A stretch of DNA of 64,000 nt, taken from positions 62,001-126,000 of the forward strand of contig DYIF01000003.1 in NCBI GenBank assembly GCA_020723765.1, read 5' to 3'. The notes beneath the pieces were generated by a model that did no database searches, had not been told where the DNA came from, and saw only the letters and a list, made by a program, of their open reading frames with translations. This DNA is from Elusimicrobium minutum (lineage in GTDB: Bacteria > Elusimicrobiota > Elusimicrobia > Elusimicrobiales > UBA9959). This document shows, piece after piece, positions 7,810 through 17,002 of this stretch; within the stretch, counting starts at the first letter, position 1, and every line of letters begins with the position of its first letter. The translations under genes and the position numbers were made by a program.

Positions 7810-9733
7810 TAAACTCGCCGATGCCATAAGAATTCTTTCTATCGATACGGTTACCAACGCTAAAAGCGGACACCCGGGAATGCCTTTGGGAGCAAGCCAG
7901 ATAATATTTGCGATTTTTAAATATCATCTAAGATTCGACCCAAAAGACCCCAAATGGTTTTTTAGAGAAAGATTCGTATTATCGAGCGGCCACGCTTCGG
8001 CCATGTTATACTCCACTCTTTATTTATTCGGCTACGATATAAAAATTGAAGACCTAAAAAGTTTTAGAAAAATAGGTTCGATAACTCCCGGACATCCAGA
8101 ATATTCTCATACCCCCGGAGTGGAAGCCACCACCGGACCTTTGGGACAGGGAGTGGCTATGAGCGTGGGAATGGCGTGGAGTTCCAGATATTTATCCAAT
8201 TTATTTAATAAAAAAGATATGGAACTATTCGACGATTATGTATACGCTCTTTGCGGAGACGGGGATATGATGGAAGGAATAACCTACGAATCGGCGTCTT
8301 TGGCCGGAAATTTAAATTTGGATAATTTGATATGGATATACGATTCCAACAATATAACAATAGAGGGCAAAACCGATATGGCTTTTAGAGAGAATGTAAA
8401 AGACAGGTTTATATCTCAAGGTTGGAATGTTTTGGTGGTAGAAAACGGGTTTGACATTTCGGAGATAAACAAAGCCATATCGCTGGCCAAAGAAAAAAAA
8501 GGGAAGCCCAATTTAATAATAGTTAAGACAAAGATAGGATATAAAAGTCCGAAGGAAGGTTCGAATAAAGTTCACGGAGAACCGTTAAGCGATGAGGAAG
8601 TGGATATAACGAGAAAGAATTTGGGCTGGGAGTATTCCGAAAGGTTTTTTATACCGGAGGAAATTAAAAACGAGTTTAAAAAAATATACGAATACAAAAT
8701 AACTCAAAGAAAAGAAATCGATAAAAAAATAGAAAAATACAAATCCGAATATCCCGAAGATTGGGAAAGGTTTTCAAAATATTTAAACGGCGAATTCGAT
8801 TTTAAAGCGGATTTAGACGAGAGCAAACCTTACGCTACCAGAGAATCTTCTCATATAATACTTAATCGGATATCGGAGCGGGTTGAAAATATCGTAAGCG
8901 GTTCGGCGGACCTTGCTCCTTCGACCAAAACGGATATTAAAAACTACCCCGAAAGAAACATTCATTTCGGGATAAGAGAGCACGCTATGGGCGGTTTTGT
9001 AAACGGAGTAAGCTTATACGGGGCTTTGAGGCCCGTATGTTCCACATTCCTGGTTTTTTCCGATTATTTAAGGCCTGCCATAAGATTGTCCGCTTTAATG
9101 GGGACAAACCCGGTTTTTGTTTTTACTCACGATAGCATAGGAGTCGGAGAGGACGGTCCGACTCATCAACCGGTAGAGCATTTAATGTCTTTGAGGCTTA
9201 TACCGAATCTTTATGTGATAAGACCGTGCGATTTTTATGAAACTTTATCGGCATGGAATTTTATATTAAAAAACAATATTCCGTCGGCATTGTTATTGAC
9301 AAGGCAAAAGGTTAATACATTAACGGCTTATAAGGATTTAATAACCGATAATTTTAAAAAAGGAGCGTATAATATTGTTAAATACGATAAACCCGACGTC
9401 GTTTTAATATCCTCGGGTTCGGAGGTTCATATAGCCTTATCGGTTTGCGAAAAATTGAATAAGGAAGGGATAAAAGCGAACGTCGTATCCGTGCCTTGCG
9501 TTGAATTGGCCTTAAAAAATTCAAAAGATTATCTTTTGGAAATTTTTCCGCCGGGGGTTAAAAAAGCGGTAATAGAAGCCGCGGTTGGTATAGGATGGTC
9601 GGATATAATAAAAGATAACGTTCATTTCTTCGGAGTTGATTCATTCGGTTATTCCGGAACCGAAAAGGACGTTTACGATAAATTCGCTCTTAACGCCGAT
9701 TTCATATATAAAAAAATAAAGGAGATTTTATGA
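7793..9733 (+). CDS. tkt: Transketolase
   Basis: Full-length thiamine-diphosphate transketolase (646 residues) that moves C2 ketol units between pentose-phosphate and glycolytic sugars. Landmarks are SGHPGMPLGAS near the N-terminus, GPLGQG, and the ThDP/metal motif GDGDMMEG ending in the DSNN segment. The pyrimidine domain has FGIREHAMG with the catalytic glutamate, followed by THDSIGVGEDGPTHQPVEH. AAAGGAG precedes the ATG. It sits between NUDIX and gnd with overlaps of 17 and 4 bp, linking the oxidative and non-oxidative pentose-phosphate branches in one transcript. Confidence 0.97.
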   Translation: MNIPDNKLADAIRILSIDTVTNAKSGHPGMPLGASQIIFAIFKYHLRFDPKDPKWFFRERFVLSSGHASAMLYSTLYLFGYDIKIEDLKSFRKIGSITPGHPEYSHTPGVEATTGPLGQGVAMSVGMAWSSRYLSNLFNKKDMELFDDYVYALCGDGDMMEGITYESASLAGNLNLDNLIWIYDSNNITIEGKTDMAFRENVKDRFISQGWNVLVVENGFDISEINKAISLAKEKKGKPNLIIVKTKIGYKSPKEGSNKVHGEPLSDEEVDITRKNLGWEYSERFFIPEEIKNEFKKIYEYKITQRKEIDKKIEKYKSEYPEDWERFSKYLNGEFDFKADLDESKPYATRESSHIILNRISERVENIVSGSADLAPSTKTDIKNYPERNIHFGIREHAMGGFVNGVSLYGALRPVCSTFLVFSDYLRPAIRLSALMGTNPVFVFTHDSIGVGEDGPTHQPVEHLMSLRLIPNLYVIRPCDFYETLSAWNFILKNNIPSALLLTRQKVNTLTAYKDLITDNFKKGAYNIVKYDKPDVVLISSGSEVHIALSVCEKLNKEGIKANVVSVPCVELALKNSKDYLLEIFPPGVKKAVIEAAVGIGWSDIIKDNVHFFGVDSFGYSGTEKDVYDKFALNADFIYKKIKEIL

Positions 9734-10641
9734 AAGAAAAGTCTATCCTTATATTGGGGCTTGGCAGGATGGGGAGCGGAATAGCCAAAAGGCTTTCTTT
9801 AAAAGGATTTAAAACATACGTGTACGACAGGCATTATGAAAAAGCCGTAGAAATATCGAGGAAATATAAAAATATTATTCCTTTAAAAGAATTGCAAGAT
9901 TTTAAAATTAAAGCCAAAGGCAAAAAAATAATATGGATAATGCTTCCTCACGGAGATGTCACTCAAACTTATATAGAAAAATCCAGATATATTCTTTCTA
10001 AAGGCGATATAATAATAGACGGCGGAAATTCCAAATGGGAAGATTCTAAAAAAAATTACCGTAACCTTAAAAAATCCGGCATAAATTTTTTAGACGCGGG
10101 AGTAAGCGGAGGGATCTGGGGAGAGCGAAACGGATATTGCATTATGGTCGGCGGAGATAAAGAAGTTTTTGAATATTGCGAAGATTATTTCAAAGCGCTT
10201 TCTACAAATAAAGGTTATCTTTATTGCGGAGACTGCGGTTCGGGTCATTTTGTAAAAATGGTTCATAACGGAATAGAGTATGCCATGATGCAGGCCTATG
10301 CCGAGGGGTTTGAGTTGATAGGAAGTTTCGACGGTGTTAAAGCGAAGAAAAGCGAAATAGCCGGTATGTGGAATAGAGGAAGCGTTATAAGAAGCTGGTT
10401 ATTGGAGCTTGGCTATTTGGCGCTCAAAGAAAACGAGGAACTATCCGATATAAAAGGGTATGTCGAAGATTCGGGAGAAGGAAGATGGACCGTCGAGTAT
10501 GCGATATCCAAATCCATACCCTGCGAAACAATAACGGCTTCGCTTTTTAGAAGATTCAGGTCAAGAAAAGAAAATCCTTTTTCGGAAAGGTTTCTGGCGG
10601 CATTGAGAGAAAAATTCGGAGGGCATAAAGTAATAAGATGA
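9730..10641 (+). CDS. gnd: 6-phosphogluconate dehydrogenase, short (GndA/YqeC-like) form
   Basis: Oxidative decarboxylation of 6-phosphogluconate to ribulose-5-phosphate. At 303 residues it is the short form rather than the roughly 470-residue enterobacterial form. The N-terminal Rossmann motif is LGLGRMGSGIAKRL. The substrate-binding segments IIDGGNSKW and DAGVSGGIWGERNGY are clear. The catalytic lysine/asparagine helix is GHFVKMVHNGIEYAMMQAYAEG. Short forms are often NAD-linked, but cofactor choice cannot be read with certainty here. It is joined to tkt and zwf by 4-bp ATGA overlaps, so translation is probably coupled. Confidence 0.94.
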   Translation: MKEKSILILGLGRMGSGIAKRLSLKGFKTYVYDRHYEKAVEISRKYKNIIPLKELQDFKIKAKGKKIIWIMLPHGDVTQTYIEKSRYILSKGDIIIDGGNSKWEDSKKNYRNLKKSGINFLDAGVSGGIWGERNGYCIMVGGDKEVFEYCEDYFKALSTNKGYLYCGDCGSGHFVKMVHNGIEYAMMQAYAEGFELIGSFDGVKAKKSEIAGMWNRGSVIRSWLLELGYLALKENEELSDIKGYVEDSGEGRWTVEYAISKSIPCETITASLFRRFRSRKENPFSERFLAALREKFGGHKVIR

Positions 10642-12083
10642 ACGAAAAGAAAGGTATATGTTTTGAGATTTTTTCAAGCGGCGTCGGCGTTTGTTTGTTC
10701 GGAGCCACCGGAGATTTGTCTAAAAAGAAGCTTATCCCGTCGTTATATAATCTGTATGCCAAGGAATATGTAAGAGAAAATTTTTTCGTAATTAATATAG
10801 GAAGCAAGGATTACGACGAAGAAAGTTTTAGAGAATACGTTTCGCGGATATTAAAATCCGAAGGGGCGCAAAATTACGAGTCTTTTTTATCCAGAAATTT
10901 TTATTTTAAAATCGATTATTCGGACGAAAAATCTTATTTTAATCTCTATAAAAAATTTTTGCAATTGGAATCAAGATTTCTTAACGGAGTAAAAAACAGG
11001 CTTTTTTATTTAGCGATACCTCCCGGTTTTGTAGAGAAGACTTTATTAAATATTAAAAACTCGTTTAATCCCAAACCCCGTAATACGGAGATAATAATAG
11101 AAAAACCCTACGGCTCTAATTTTTGCGAAGCTTTAAATCTTAACCTTTTTTTAAAGGAAAATAATATTGAAAAATGCGTTTATAGAATAGATCATTACTT
11201 AGGCAAAGACTCGGTTTTGAACATACTGCTCGTTAGATTTTTAAACTTCGCTTTCGATAAAACTTTCAATAATAAATTTATAGATAATATTCAAATTACC
11301 GTATATGAAGAAGAAGGGGTTGAGGACAGGATATCTTTTTACGATTCCATAGGCGCTTTCAAAGATATGATAACTCATATAATTCAACTTATATCTTTTG
11401 TGGCGATGGATCTTCCGAAGGATATGAATCAAAGGGAAATTAAAAAATCCAAAATAAAGGTATTAAAAAATATTAAGCTATTTTCCGAAAAAGAAATTAA
11501 AGATTATTTTATAAGAGGAAGGTATCTGGGGTATGAGAATATAAACGGTGTAAAAAAAGATTCGGATACCGAAACTTTTGTCGCTTTTAAATTGGAGATT
11601 GAAACTTACAGGTGGAAAGGCGTTCCTTTTTATGTAAAATGCGGGAAAAAAATGAAAGAAAAAATGACCAGAGTCGATATCGTTTATAAAAATTCCGATA
11701 ACGCTTTTTCAAACAAGTATTTTATAGAAAACTCAAATATTCTAAGTTTTATAATACAGCCTCAAAAGATTATGGAATTCAGATTTAACGCCAAATCGGA
11801 CGGTCCCAGGTTTTGCGTTTCGGCTCAGTCATGGAATAAGCATTTTAATACCACATTGCTTACTCCATCCGACTACGAAAGGCTTCTTTTAGACGCTGTA
11901 AATAAAGACAAAACATTGTTTTTAGATTCTGTTGAGATGGAATATATATGGAGATATATAAAACATACCGAAGATACAGTTTTGAAAAATAAAATTATTT
12001 TAGAGCGGTACGAGCCTAAAAAAATTTTAGATTCTTGTTTAAAAATGATAGAGAAAGATAAAAGAAAATGGATATACGTTTAG
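10638..12083 (+). CDS. zwf: Glucose-6-phosphate 1-dehydrogenase
   Basis: First step of the oxidative pentose-phosphate pathway. The N-terminal dinucleotide motif is FGATGDLSKKKLIPSLYNL. The active-site signature RIDHYLGKDSVLNILLVRF contains the conserved Asp-His-Tyr and the G-6-P lysine. Length is 481 residues, normal for the family. About 15 residues precede the nucleotide-binding strand. It overlaps gnd by 4 bp and pgl by 16 bp. Confidence 0.96.
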   Translation: MNEKKGICFEIFSSGVGVCLFGATGDLSKKKLIPSLYNLYAKEYVRENFFVINIGSKDYDEESFREYVSRILKSEGAQNYESFLSRNFYFKIDYSDEKSYFNLYKKFLQLESRFLNGVKNRLFYLAIPPGFVEKTLLNIKNSFNPKPRNTEIIIEKPYGSNFCEALNLNLFLKENNIEKCVYRIDHYLGKDSVLNILLVRFLNFAFDKTFNNKFIDNIQITVYEEEGVEDRISFYDSIGAFKDMITHIIQLISFVAMDLPKDMNQREIKKSKIKVLKNIKLFSEKEIKDYFIRGRYLGYENINGVKKDSDTETFVAFKLEIETYRWKGVPFYVKCGKKMKEKMTRVDIVYKNSDNAFSNKYFIENSNILSFIIQPQKIMEFRFNAKSDGPRFCVSAQSWNKHFNTTLLTPSDYERLLLDAVNKDKTLFLDSVEMEYIWRYIKHTEDTVLKNKIILERYEPKKILDSCLKMIEKDKRKWIYV

Positions 12084-12745
12084 ATTACTCCGATATGGAG
12101 TTGATAACCGAAAAGGCTTTTTCTATTTTCGAAAGAAGCTATTTGGAAGAAGTAAAAAATAAAGGTTTTATTTCGGTTATAATTTCCGGCGGCAAAAGCC
12201 CTTTGAGTTTTTATTCTAAACTTAACGCCGATAAAAATATAGATTTCTCAAAAATATTTTTTTTTATATCAGACGAAAGAGTAACGAAAGATCGTTCCGA
12301 ATTAAATTACGAATCGATAGAAAAAACTCTTTTTTCGGGCAAAAAAGAATATAACTTCAAAAAAATAAATCTTGAAACGGATAATCCCAAAATTTGTTAT
12401 TCTAAAGAAATAGAAGATTTTTTAAAAGAATACGAAGTATTCGATATTTCCTTTTTAGGCGTGGGTCCGGACGGACATTTAGCGTCTCTTTTTAAACCAG
12501 ATTACGGTACCGAAGAAAAAGTAATAGAAACGGTAGCCCAAGGATATAAGACGGCCGATAGAATATCTTTAAATTTTTCTGTTTTAAACAAGGCCAAACA
12601 AACTATTTTTATAATAAGCGGTAAAGGAAAAGACAAAGTGGCAAGCGATATAATAAAAGGAGATATAAAAAACTATCCGATAAGTGGCATAGCGACGCCA
12701 AAATGCTACTTAATAGACTCAAATTCCGTAAACATAAATCTATGA
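12068..12745 (+). CDS. pgl: 6-phosphogluconolactonase, DevB type
   Basis: Hydrolyses 6-phosphogluconolactone, the product of Zwf. Visible family motifs are ISGGKSPLSFYSKL, FFISDERVTKDRSELNY, and LGVGPDGHLASLF with the catalytic histidine. At 225 residues it has the normal size of a DevB/SOL protein. With zwf, gnd and tkt it completes the oxidative branch. Its stop overlaps the next ATG (ATGA). Confidence 0.93.
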   Translation: MDIRLDYSDMELITEKAFSIFERSYLEEVKNKGFISVIISGGKSPLSFYSKLNADKNIDFSKIFFFISDERVTKDRSELNYESIEKTLFSGKKEYNFKKINLETDNPKICYSKEIEDFLKEYEVFDISFLGVGPDGHLASLFKPDYGTEEKVIETVAQGYKTADRISLNFSVLNKAKQTIFIISGKGKDKVASDIIKGDIKNYPISGIATPKCYLIDSNSVNINL

Positions 12746-14067
12746 ATATTCAAAACCTGAATAAAATTCCTCATCTTCCGGGAGTTTATATTTTTAAGGA
12801 TAGGTATGATAAAGTTATATATATAGGAAAAGCCAAAGATTTAAAAAAAAGAGTCTCCTCTTACTTTTCTGGCAAATCCGATTCATCTTATAAAATTTCA
12901 GGAATAAGGCTTTTGTCTTTTAAAATAGATTTTATAATATGCGATAGTGAAAGAGAGGCTCTAATAGCGGAGCGAAGGCTTATTTCCGAATTTAAACCTT
13001 TTTTCAATGTTTTATGGAAAGACTCTAAAAGATATCCTTACATAGTCATAACAAAAGAAGATTTTCCCCGACTTTTAATAACTAGAAATATAGAAATTAA
13101 AGGTAAATACTTTGGTCCTTATCCTAAGACTGATATGATAAAGAAATTAATAGATAAACTGAGAGATATTAAAATAATAAATTTAAGATTTTGCAATTAT
13201 GAGTTTTCTTTAGCTAAACCCCTGGATAGGAAAAAAATAGATAGATGCGTTTATTACCATACCAGACAATGTCCATCGCCTTGCGACCCCAAAATAATTT
13301 CAATCAAACACTATAAAGATATTGTAAAAAATTCTTTAGATTTCTTTAGTGGCAGATACGATAAAGTAAAAGACTACTTTTTTAAAAAGATGAAACAATC
13401 CTCAGAGAAACTCGATTATGAAAATGCTAAGATTTATAGAGACGCAATAGAAGCTATAGATCATATAAACGAAAGAGTGACTATAAGAGAAACGGAGATT
13501 AAAGAAATAGAATCGAAAGCTGATTTTACAAAAACTCTTATCGGATTAAAAGAAAGATTAAATCTTAATAAAATACCGTACCATATAGAATCCTTCGATA
13601 TATCTAACCTTTTGAATAAGTATACGGTCTGTGGAATGGTTTGCTTTATAAATGGTAAAAAAAATCATTCGCATTATAGAAGATATAAGATAAATTTTGT
13701 AACTCAAAAAGGCTCAAATGATTATGCTATGATATACGAAGCTGTTAAAAGAAGAATAGCGGAAATTAAGAAAAACAAAGATATAATCCCCGATCTTTTT
13801 TTAATAGACGGTGGTAAGGGACAACTTTTTTCAGCATTCAAAGCTTTAAAGGAACATAATTTAAATACCGACATAATATCTTTAGCCAAAAAAAACGAGG
13901 AGATTTATAAGATAGATTTTAAAAATAGTATAATATTTGAAAAAGATTCGCCAGAGCTTTTATTTTTGATGTCGGTTAGAGACGAAACGCACAGGTTTGC
14001 TATATCTTATCATAAAAAGCTCAGGTCCAGGAGGTTGTTATTTGATTTTGATAGGAAGTTTAGATAA
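12742..14067 (+). CDS. UvrC-like excinuclease lacking the C-terminal HhH domain
   Basis: About 441 residues from the ATG at 12742, which overlaps the pgl stop as ATGA. I prefer this to the track's 12703. The N-terminal GIY-YIG nuclease is intact (GVYIF ... IYIGKAKDLKKRVSSYF). A UVR-type helical region follows at about 200-245. The RNase H-like nuclease domain keeps its acidic positions (SFDISN, FLIDGGKGQL, RDETHRFA). The protein stops at KLRSRRLLFDFDRKFR, where full UvrC (about 600 residues) continues into the (HhH)2 DNA-binding domain. Both cleavage centres therefore seem present but the C-terminal DNA grip is missing. It may be a second, specialised UvrC. No uvrA or uvrB is nearby. Confidence 0.85.
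   Translation: MNIQNLNKIPHLPGVYIFKDRYDKVIYIGKAKDLKKRVSSYFSGKSDSSYKISGIRLLSFKIDFIICDSEREALIAERRLISEFKPFFNVLWKDSKRYPYIVITKEDFPRLLITRNIEIKGKYFGPYPKTDMIKKLIDKLRDIKIINLRFCNYEFSLAKPLDRKKIDRCVYYHTRQCPSPCDPKIISIKHYKDIVKNSLDFFSGRYDKVKDYFFKKMKQSSEKLDYENAKIYRDAIEAIDHINERVTIRETEIKEIESKADFTKTLIGLKERLNLNKIPYHIESFDISNLLNKYTVCGMVCFINGKKNHSHYRRYKINFVTQKGSNDYAMIYEAVKRRIAEIKKNKDIIPDLFLIDGGKGQLFSAFKALKEHNLNTDIISLAKKNEEIYKIDFKNSIIFEKDSPELLFLMSVRDETHRFAISYHKKLRSRRLLFDFDRKFR
14029..14034 (+). promoter_or_regulatory. Shine-Dalgarno AGGAGG selecting a TTG start
   Basis: A perfect AGGAGG inside the end of the uvrC-like gene, 7 nt before TTG at 14042. No ATG is suitably placed, so the asparagine-synthase-like protein should start at this TTG. 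Confidence 0.8.
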
Positions 14068-15817
14068 AAAAATTACGTTTAAGGATAAATTAAAGAAAAT
14101 AGAAAATAATTTTAATTTGCATTTTGAAAAAATCTCATCTGTAAAGGATTTATATCTTTATAAAGAAGCCGACGAAGTTTTTTATTTCGACAAAAAAGAC
14201 GGGGTTAGCATAATTTTTAAAGGTGATATATTAATGGGGAAAAACGAATATTCGGCCGAATATATATGTAATATTTATAAAAAATACGGCGACGATTTCG
14301 AAAATTATTTAGACGGCTGGTGGAGTGTAATCGTAATCGACGAGTTAAAAAACAAGATAACGCTATCTTCAGATATAATGGGTTTTGGGAAAATATTTTA
14401 TAAAATAGAAGATGATATAATTTTAGTAACAAATAAATTAAAATATTTATATTTGCTTTCACATTATAATTTTTTTGGTTCTAATATAAATAAAAATTTT
14501 ATATTAGATTACCTTATTTATGGAGTTGATCCAAGTAACGTTTACGGTTCCAAAATTTTATCCGATTCCAGGTCTATTTTGCCGTATCATAAACTGATAA
14601 TATATAAAAATAAATCTAAAAATATAAAATATTTTGACCTTAAAACAAATAACCAAATAGGAACCTTTAAGGAAAAAGATTTTATTAAAAGAAAGTTAGA
14701 ATTTAAAGAGTTAATGAAAAAATCCATATATAAAAGAATTCCCCCCAGCGACACTCCTTACGGAATGGAACTCTCTGGAGGAATAGACTCTAATTCCATT
14801 CTTTTTAATATTTTTGATTTATTAAAAACAAATAAAGATAAGAGTAAAAACATAAAAATAGCCCATGTCGTTTTGGAAGAAGAAAAAAAATATTTTAGAT
14901 TAACGGAAAATGTATTAAATAAGCATAAAATAACCCTGAAAAAACTAAATTATAAAGAACCGGATTTTAATCATGTTTTAGGCTTGTTGTTTTTCTACGA
15001 TAACCTCCTTACTTCTTTTAATTTTATAAGCTCCAACTTAATGTTTAATTATTTTAAAAATAATAATATAGATATCGTTTTCGACGGGGATGGTCCCGAT
15101 GAGATGTTGGGCGGGTATGATTATAAGTATATTCCTCTTTATCTTTTAAATTATCTTTCGGAGTTCGGCAAAGTCAAATTTTTGAAAGAATTGGATTATT
15201 ACAAAGACCATCTGGTTTCTTTTAAAAGAAATTTCGATTTTTCTTCATTTAAAAATATAAGATCGAACTTATTAAGTATGAACAAATATGGAAGAAAAAA
15301 CGATTCTATAAACCAAATCCTATCAAGGAAATATAAAGAATACGAAAACGACGTTTTTATAAAAACAAGCCTATCGGAGAATTTTCTATTCGATTTTAAT
15401 AACATATCCACTACAAGCGGAGCTTTTTTAAATTACAGAAGACCTTATCTCGACAAGTATATGGTGCGATTTTTGTTTTCCCTTCCAATATCCTATAAAA
15501 TATATAAAGGCGAGACCAAATATATTCTTAAGAAAAGCATGGAAAAAACGGTTCCGGATGAAATAATTAAAAGAAAAAAATTCGGCGGCATTATGTCTCA
15601 CAATTTTAAGACCGATTTCGTTTTAAAAAACAAATCAAATTTTTTAAATTTTATAAAAGAAGACGGCTATGTAATGGAGTTTTTAGATTATGGTTTTTTA
15701 AAATCTAATTTCGAAAATATCGCTTATTCGGATCCAAATATTTTGCTGAGGATGCTATGCGCCGAGGCGCATTATAAAGCCGTATCGAAAATTTCTTTTT
15801 ATAAAAAATTTTTATGA
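14042..15817 (+). CDS. Asparagine-synthase-like amidoligase without the N-terminal Cys nucleophile
   Basis: About 591 residues from the TTG at 14042. The C-terminal half is an asparagine-synthase ATP-pyrophosphatase domain: PP-loop ELSGGIDSNSI, then DGDGPDEMLGGYDY. The N-terminal half has the class-II glutaminase fold (YLDGWWSVIVID, DIMGFGKIFYK). However, the mature protein begins MILIGSL, so the Cys-1 nucleophile needed for glutamine hydrolysis is absent. It therefore probably uses free ammonia, or adenylates a carboxylate for another amine, as lasso-peptide cyclases and beta-lactam synthetases do. Overlaps with the uvrC-like gene (26 bp) and the downstream gene (4 bp) tie it to this operon. 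The substrate is unknown. Confidence 0.8.
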   Translation: MILIGSLDKKITFKDKLKKIENNFNLHFEKISSVKDLYLYKEADEVFYFDKKDGVSIIFKGDILMGKNEYSAEYICNIYKKYGDDFENYLDGWWSVIVIDELKNKITLSSDIMGFGKIFYKIEDDIILVTNKLKYLYLLSHYNFFGSNINKNFILDYLIYGVDPSNVYGSKILSDSRSILPYHKLIIYKNKSKNIKYFDLKTNNQIGTFKEKDFIKRKLEFKELMKKSIYKRIPPSDTPYGMELSGGIDSNSILFNIFDLLKTNKDKSKNIKIAHVVLEEEKKYFRLTENVLNKHKITLKKLNYKEPDFNHVLGLLFFYDNLLTSFNFISSNLMFNYFKNNNIDIVFDGDGPDEMLGGYDYKYIPLYLLNYLSEFGKVKFLKELDYYKDHLVSFKRNFDFSSFKNIRSNLLSMNKYGRKNDSINQILSRKYKEYENDVFIKTSLSENFLFDFNNISTTSGAFLNYRRPYLDKYMVRFLFSLPISYKIYKGETKYILKKSMEKTVPDEIIKRKKFGGIMSHNFKTDFVLKNKSNFLNFIKEDGYVMEFLDYGFLKSNFENIAYSDPNILLRMLCAEAHYKAVSKISFYKKFL

Positions 15818-16137
15818 AGATTTCGGATATAAAAAGAGAGATGAAAAAATATCCTTTGTTTTATCAAAAGGTCTGGCTTAAATGTATGGAGATCCCTTTC
15901 GGCCAGACAAGAAGCTATAAATGGATAGCGAAAGAGATAGGTCGACCGAAAGCTTTTAGGGCGGTGGCTCTTGCGCTTAAAAGAAATCCATTCGCTCCTT
16001 ATGTCCCATGTCATAGAGTGATAAGATCGGACGGAACGATAGGCGGATATTCGGCTTTGGGCGGAGTTAAAAAGAAAAGAGAAATGATTATAAAAGAAAA
16101 AAAATCAGCTGAAAGGAAGAACAAGAAGATCTTTTAG
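15814..16137 (+). CDS. O6-alkylguanine-DNA alkyltransferase, C-terminal domain only
   Basis: A 107-residue protein comprising the DNA-binding and active-site domain of MGMT/Ogt. It has FGQTRSYKWIAKEIGRP, then PCHRVIRSDGTIGGYSALGG with the acceptor cysteine in PCHR. Because that Cys is present, it is a candidate active alkyl acceptor rather than an alkyltransferase-like (Atl) protein. It lacks the N-terminal domain of full-length Ogt. It is ATGA-coupled to the preceding gene and overlaps the convergent gene by 33 bp. Confidence 0.88.
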   Translation: MKISDIKREMKKYPLFYQKVWLKCMEIPFGQTRSYKWIAKEIGRPKAFRAVALALKRNPFAPYVPCHRVIRSDGTIGGYSALGGVKKKREMIIKEKKSAERKNKKIF

Positions 16138-17001
16138 TTGTTTTGGATTTAATATTTTCCAGTCGTATAAATTTATATCTTTTGTCTTTTTTATAGCGAA
16201 TATATATTCTTTTTTAAAGAAAGTTTTGGGCCATGGCAGTATTTTTTTTATGTTTATAGAAATGTTTTTCCCGATAGCTTTTATCTCTCCCTTTATTGCC
16301 AAAAACTCAAAGTCGTCTTTAAAGATAAAAATACCGGATAGCAGTTCCTTTCTTATTTTTGCTCTTTCCGGAATGTGTTTTTCCATAAATTCGTATATCT
16401 TTTCCCCTCTTTTTATGCTTTCTTTACAGTTGTAGGAGCACGGATGCCATGTTATTATGGGCTCGAAATCCATTCCCGATGAAAACAATTCTTTGTTTTT
16501 TTCCAAAAAATTTTTAAAAAGTATTTTAACCCTTTTTCTCGGATCCGGTGTTCTGGAATAAAAATTAGTTATATTGTTTATGTAAAAAGGAGTTTTTGTT
16601 TTTATTTTTGTTTTGGAAAATATGTAAGCGATTAAAGATTCTTTATAATCCCACTCCGAATAACTTTCTACGCAACATTCCGGGTAATCCAGATATATTC
16701 CCCATTCTTTGAGCCTGTTTTCTAAAAAAAGTTTTTTGGCTTCTTCCATCCTTTTTGTGTCCGTTCCTATTAATATGTCCGTGTGATTTTGATTAAAAAC
16801 GTTTTTCCCTTTTTCTTTCATGATTAAAAGTTTAAACTTAAACCTATCGCAAAGTTCTTTTACCCTTTCTTCGTCTTCTTGGTCTTGCGTGGCGGTGTAG
16901 ACGACTTTTTTATCCCCGCAAAATAAAGCCGCTAAGTCGTTTATTTGAAGAGTTTTCGGCCTTTTTTCTATTAGATATTCGGATATTTCGGGTTTGTTCA
17001 T
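16105..17001 (-). CDS. DUF483-like cysteine-rich conserved protein
   Basis: 298 residues of unknown function. The central motifs DYPECCVESY and TWHPCSYNCKES resemble the DUF483 family, which pairs a GYPxCCV segment with HPCSxxC. I am not certain of the match. The cysteines and histidine could hold a metal. No signal peptide or membrane helix is seen. It follows gpsA with one base between stop and start, so it is probably co-transcribed from the gpsA promoter. Its end overlaps the convergent alkyltransferase gene. Confidence 0.65.
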   Translation of the reverse strand: MNKPEISEYLIEKRPKTLQINDLAALFCGDKKVVYTATQDQEDEERVKELCDRFKFKLLIMKEKGKNVFNQNHTDILIGTDTKRMEEAKKLFLENRLKEWGIYLDYPECCVESYSEWDYKESLIAYIFSKTKIKTKTPFYINNITNFYSRTPDPRKRVKILFKNFLEKNKELFSSGMDFEPIITWHPCSYNCKESIKRGEKIYEFMEKHIPERAKIRKELLSGIFIFKDDFEFLAIKGEIKAIGKNISINIKKILPWPKTFFKKEYIFAIKKTKDINLYDWKILNPKQLKDLLVLPFS

Positions 17002-17002
17002 T

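Noticed and set aside
14042-15817. Lasso-peptide cyclase with precursor and leader peptidase
   Set aside because: The amidoligase lacks a neighbouring lasso precursor, RRE or B-type protease; it sits in a pentose-phosphate operon.
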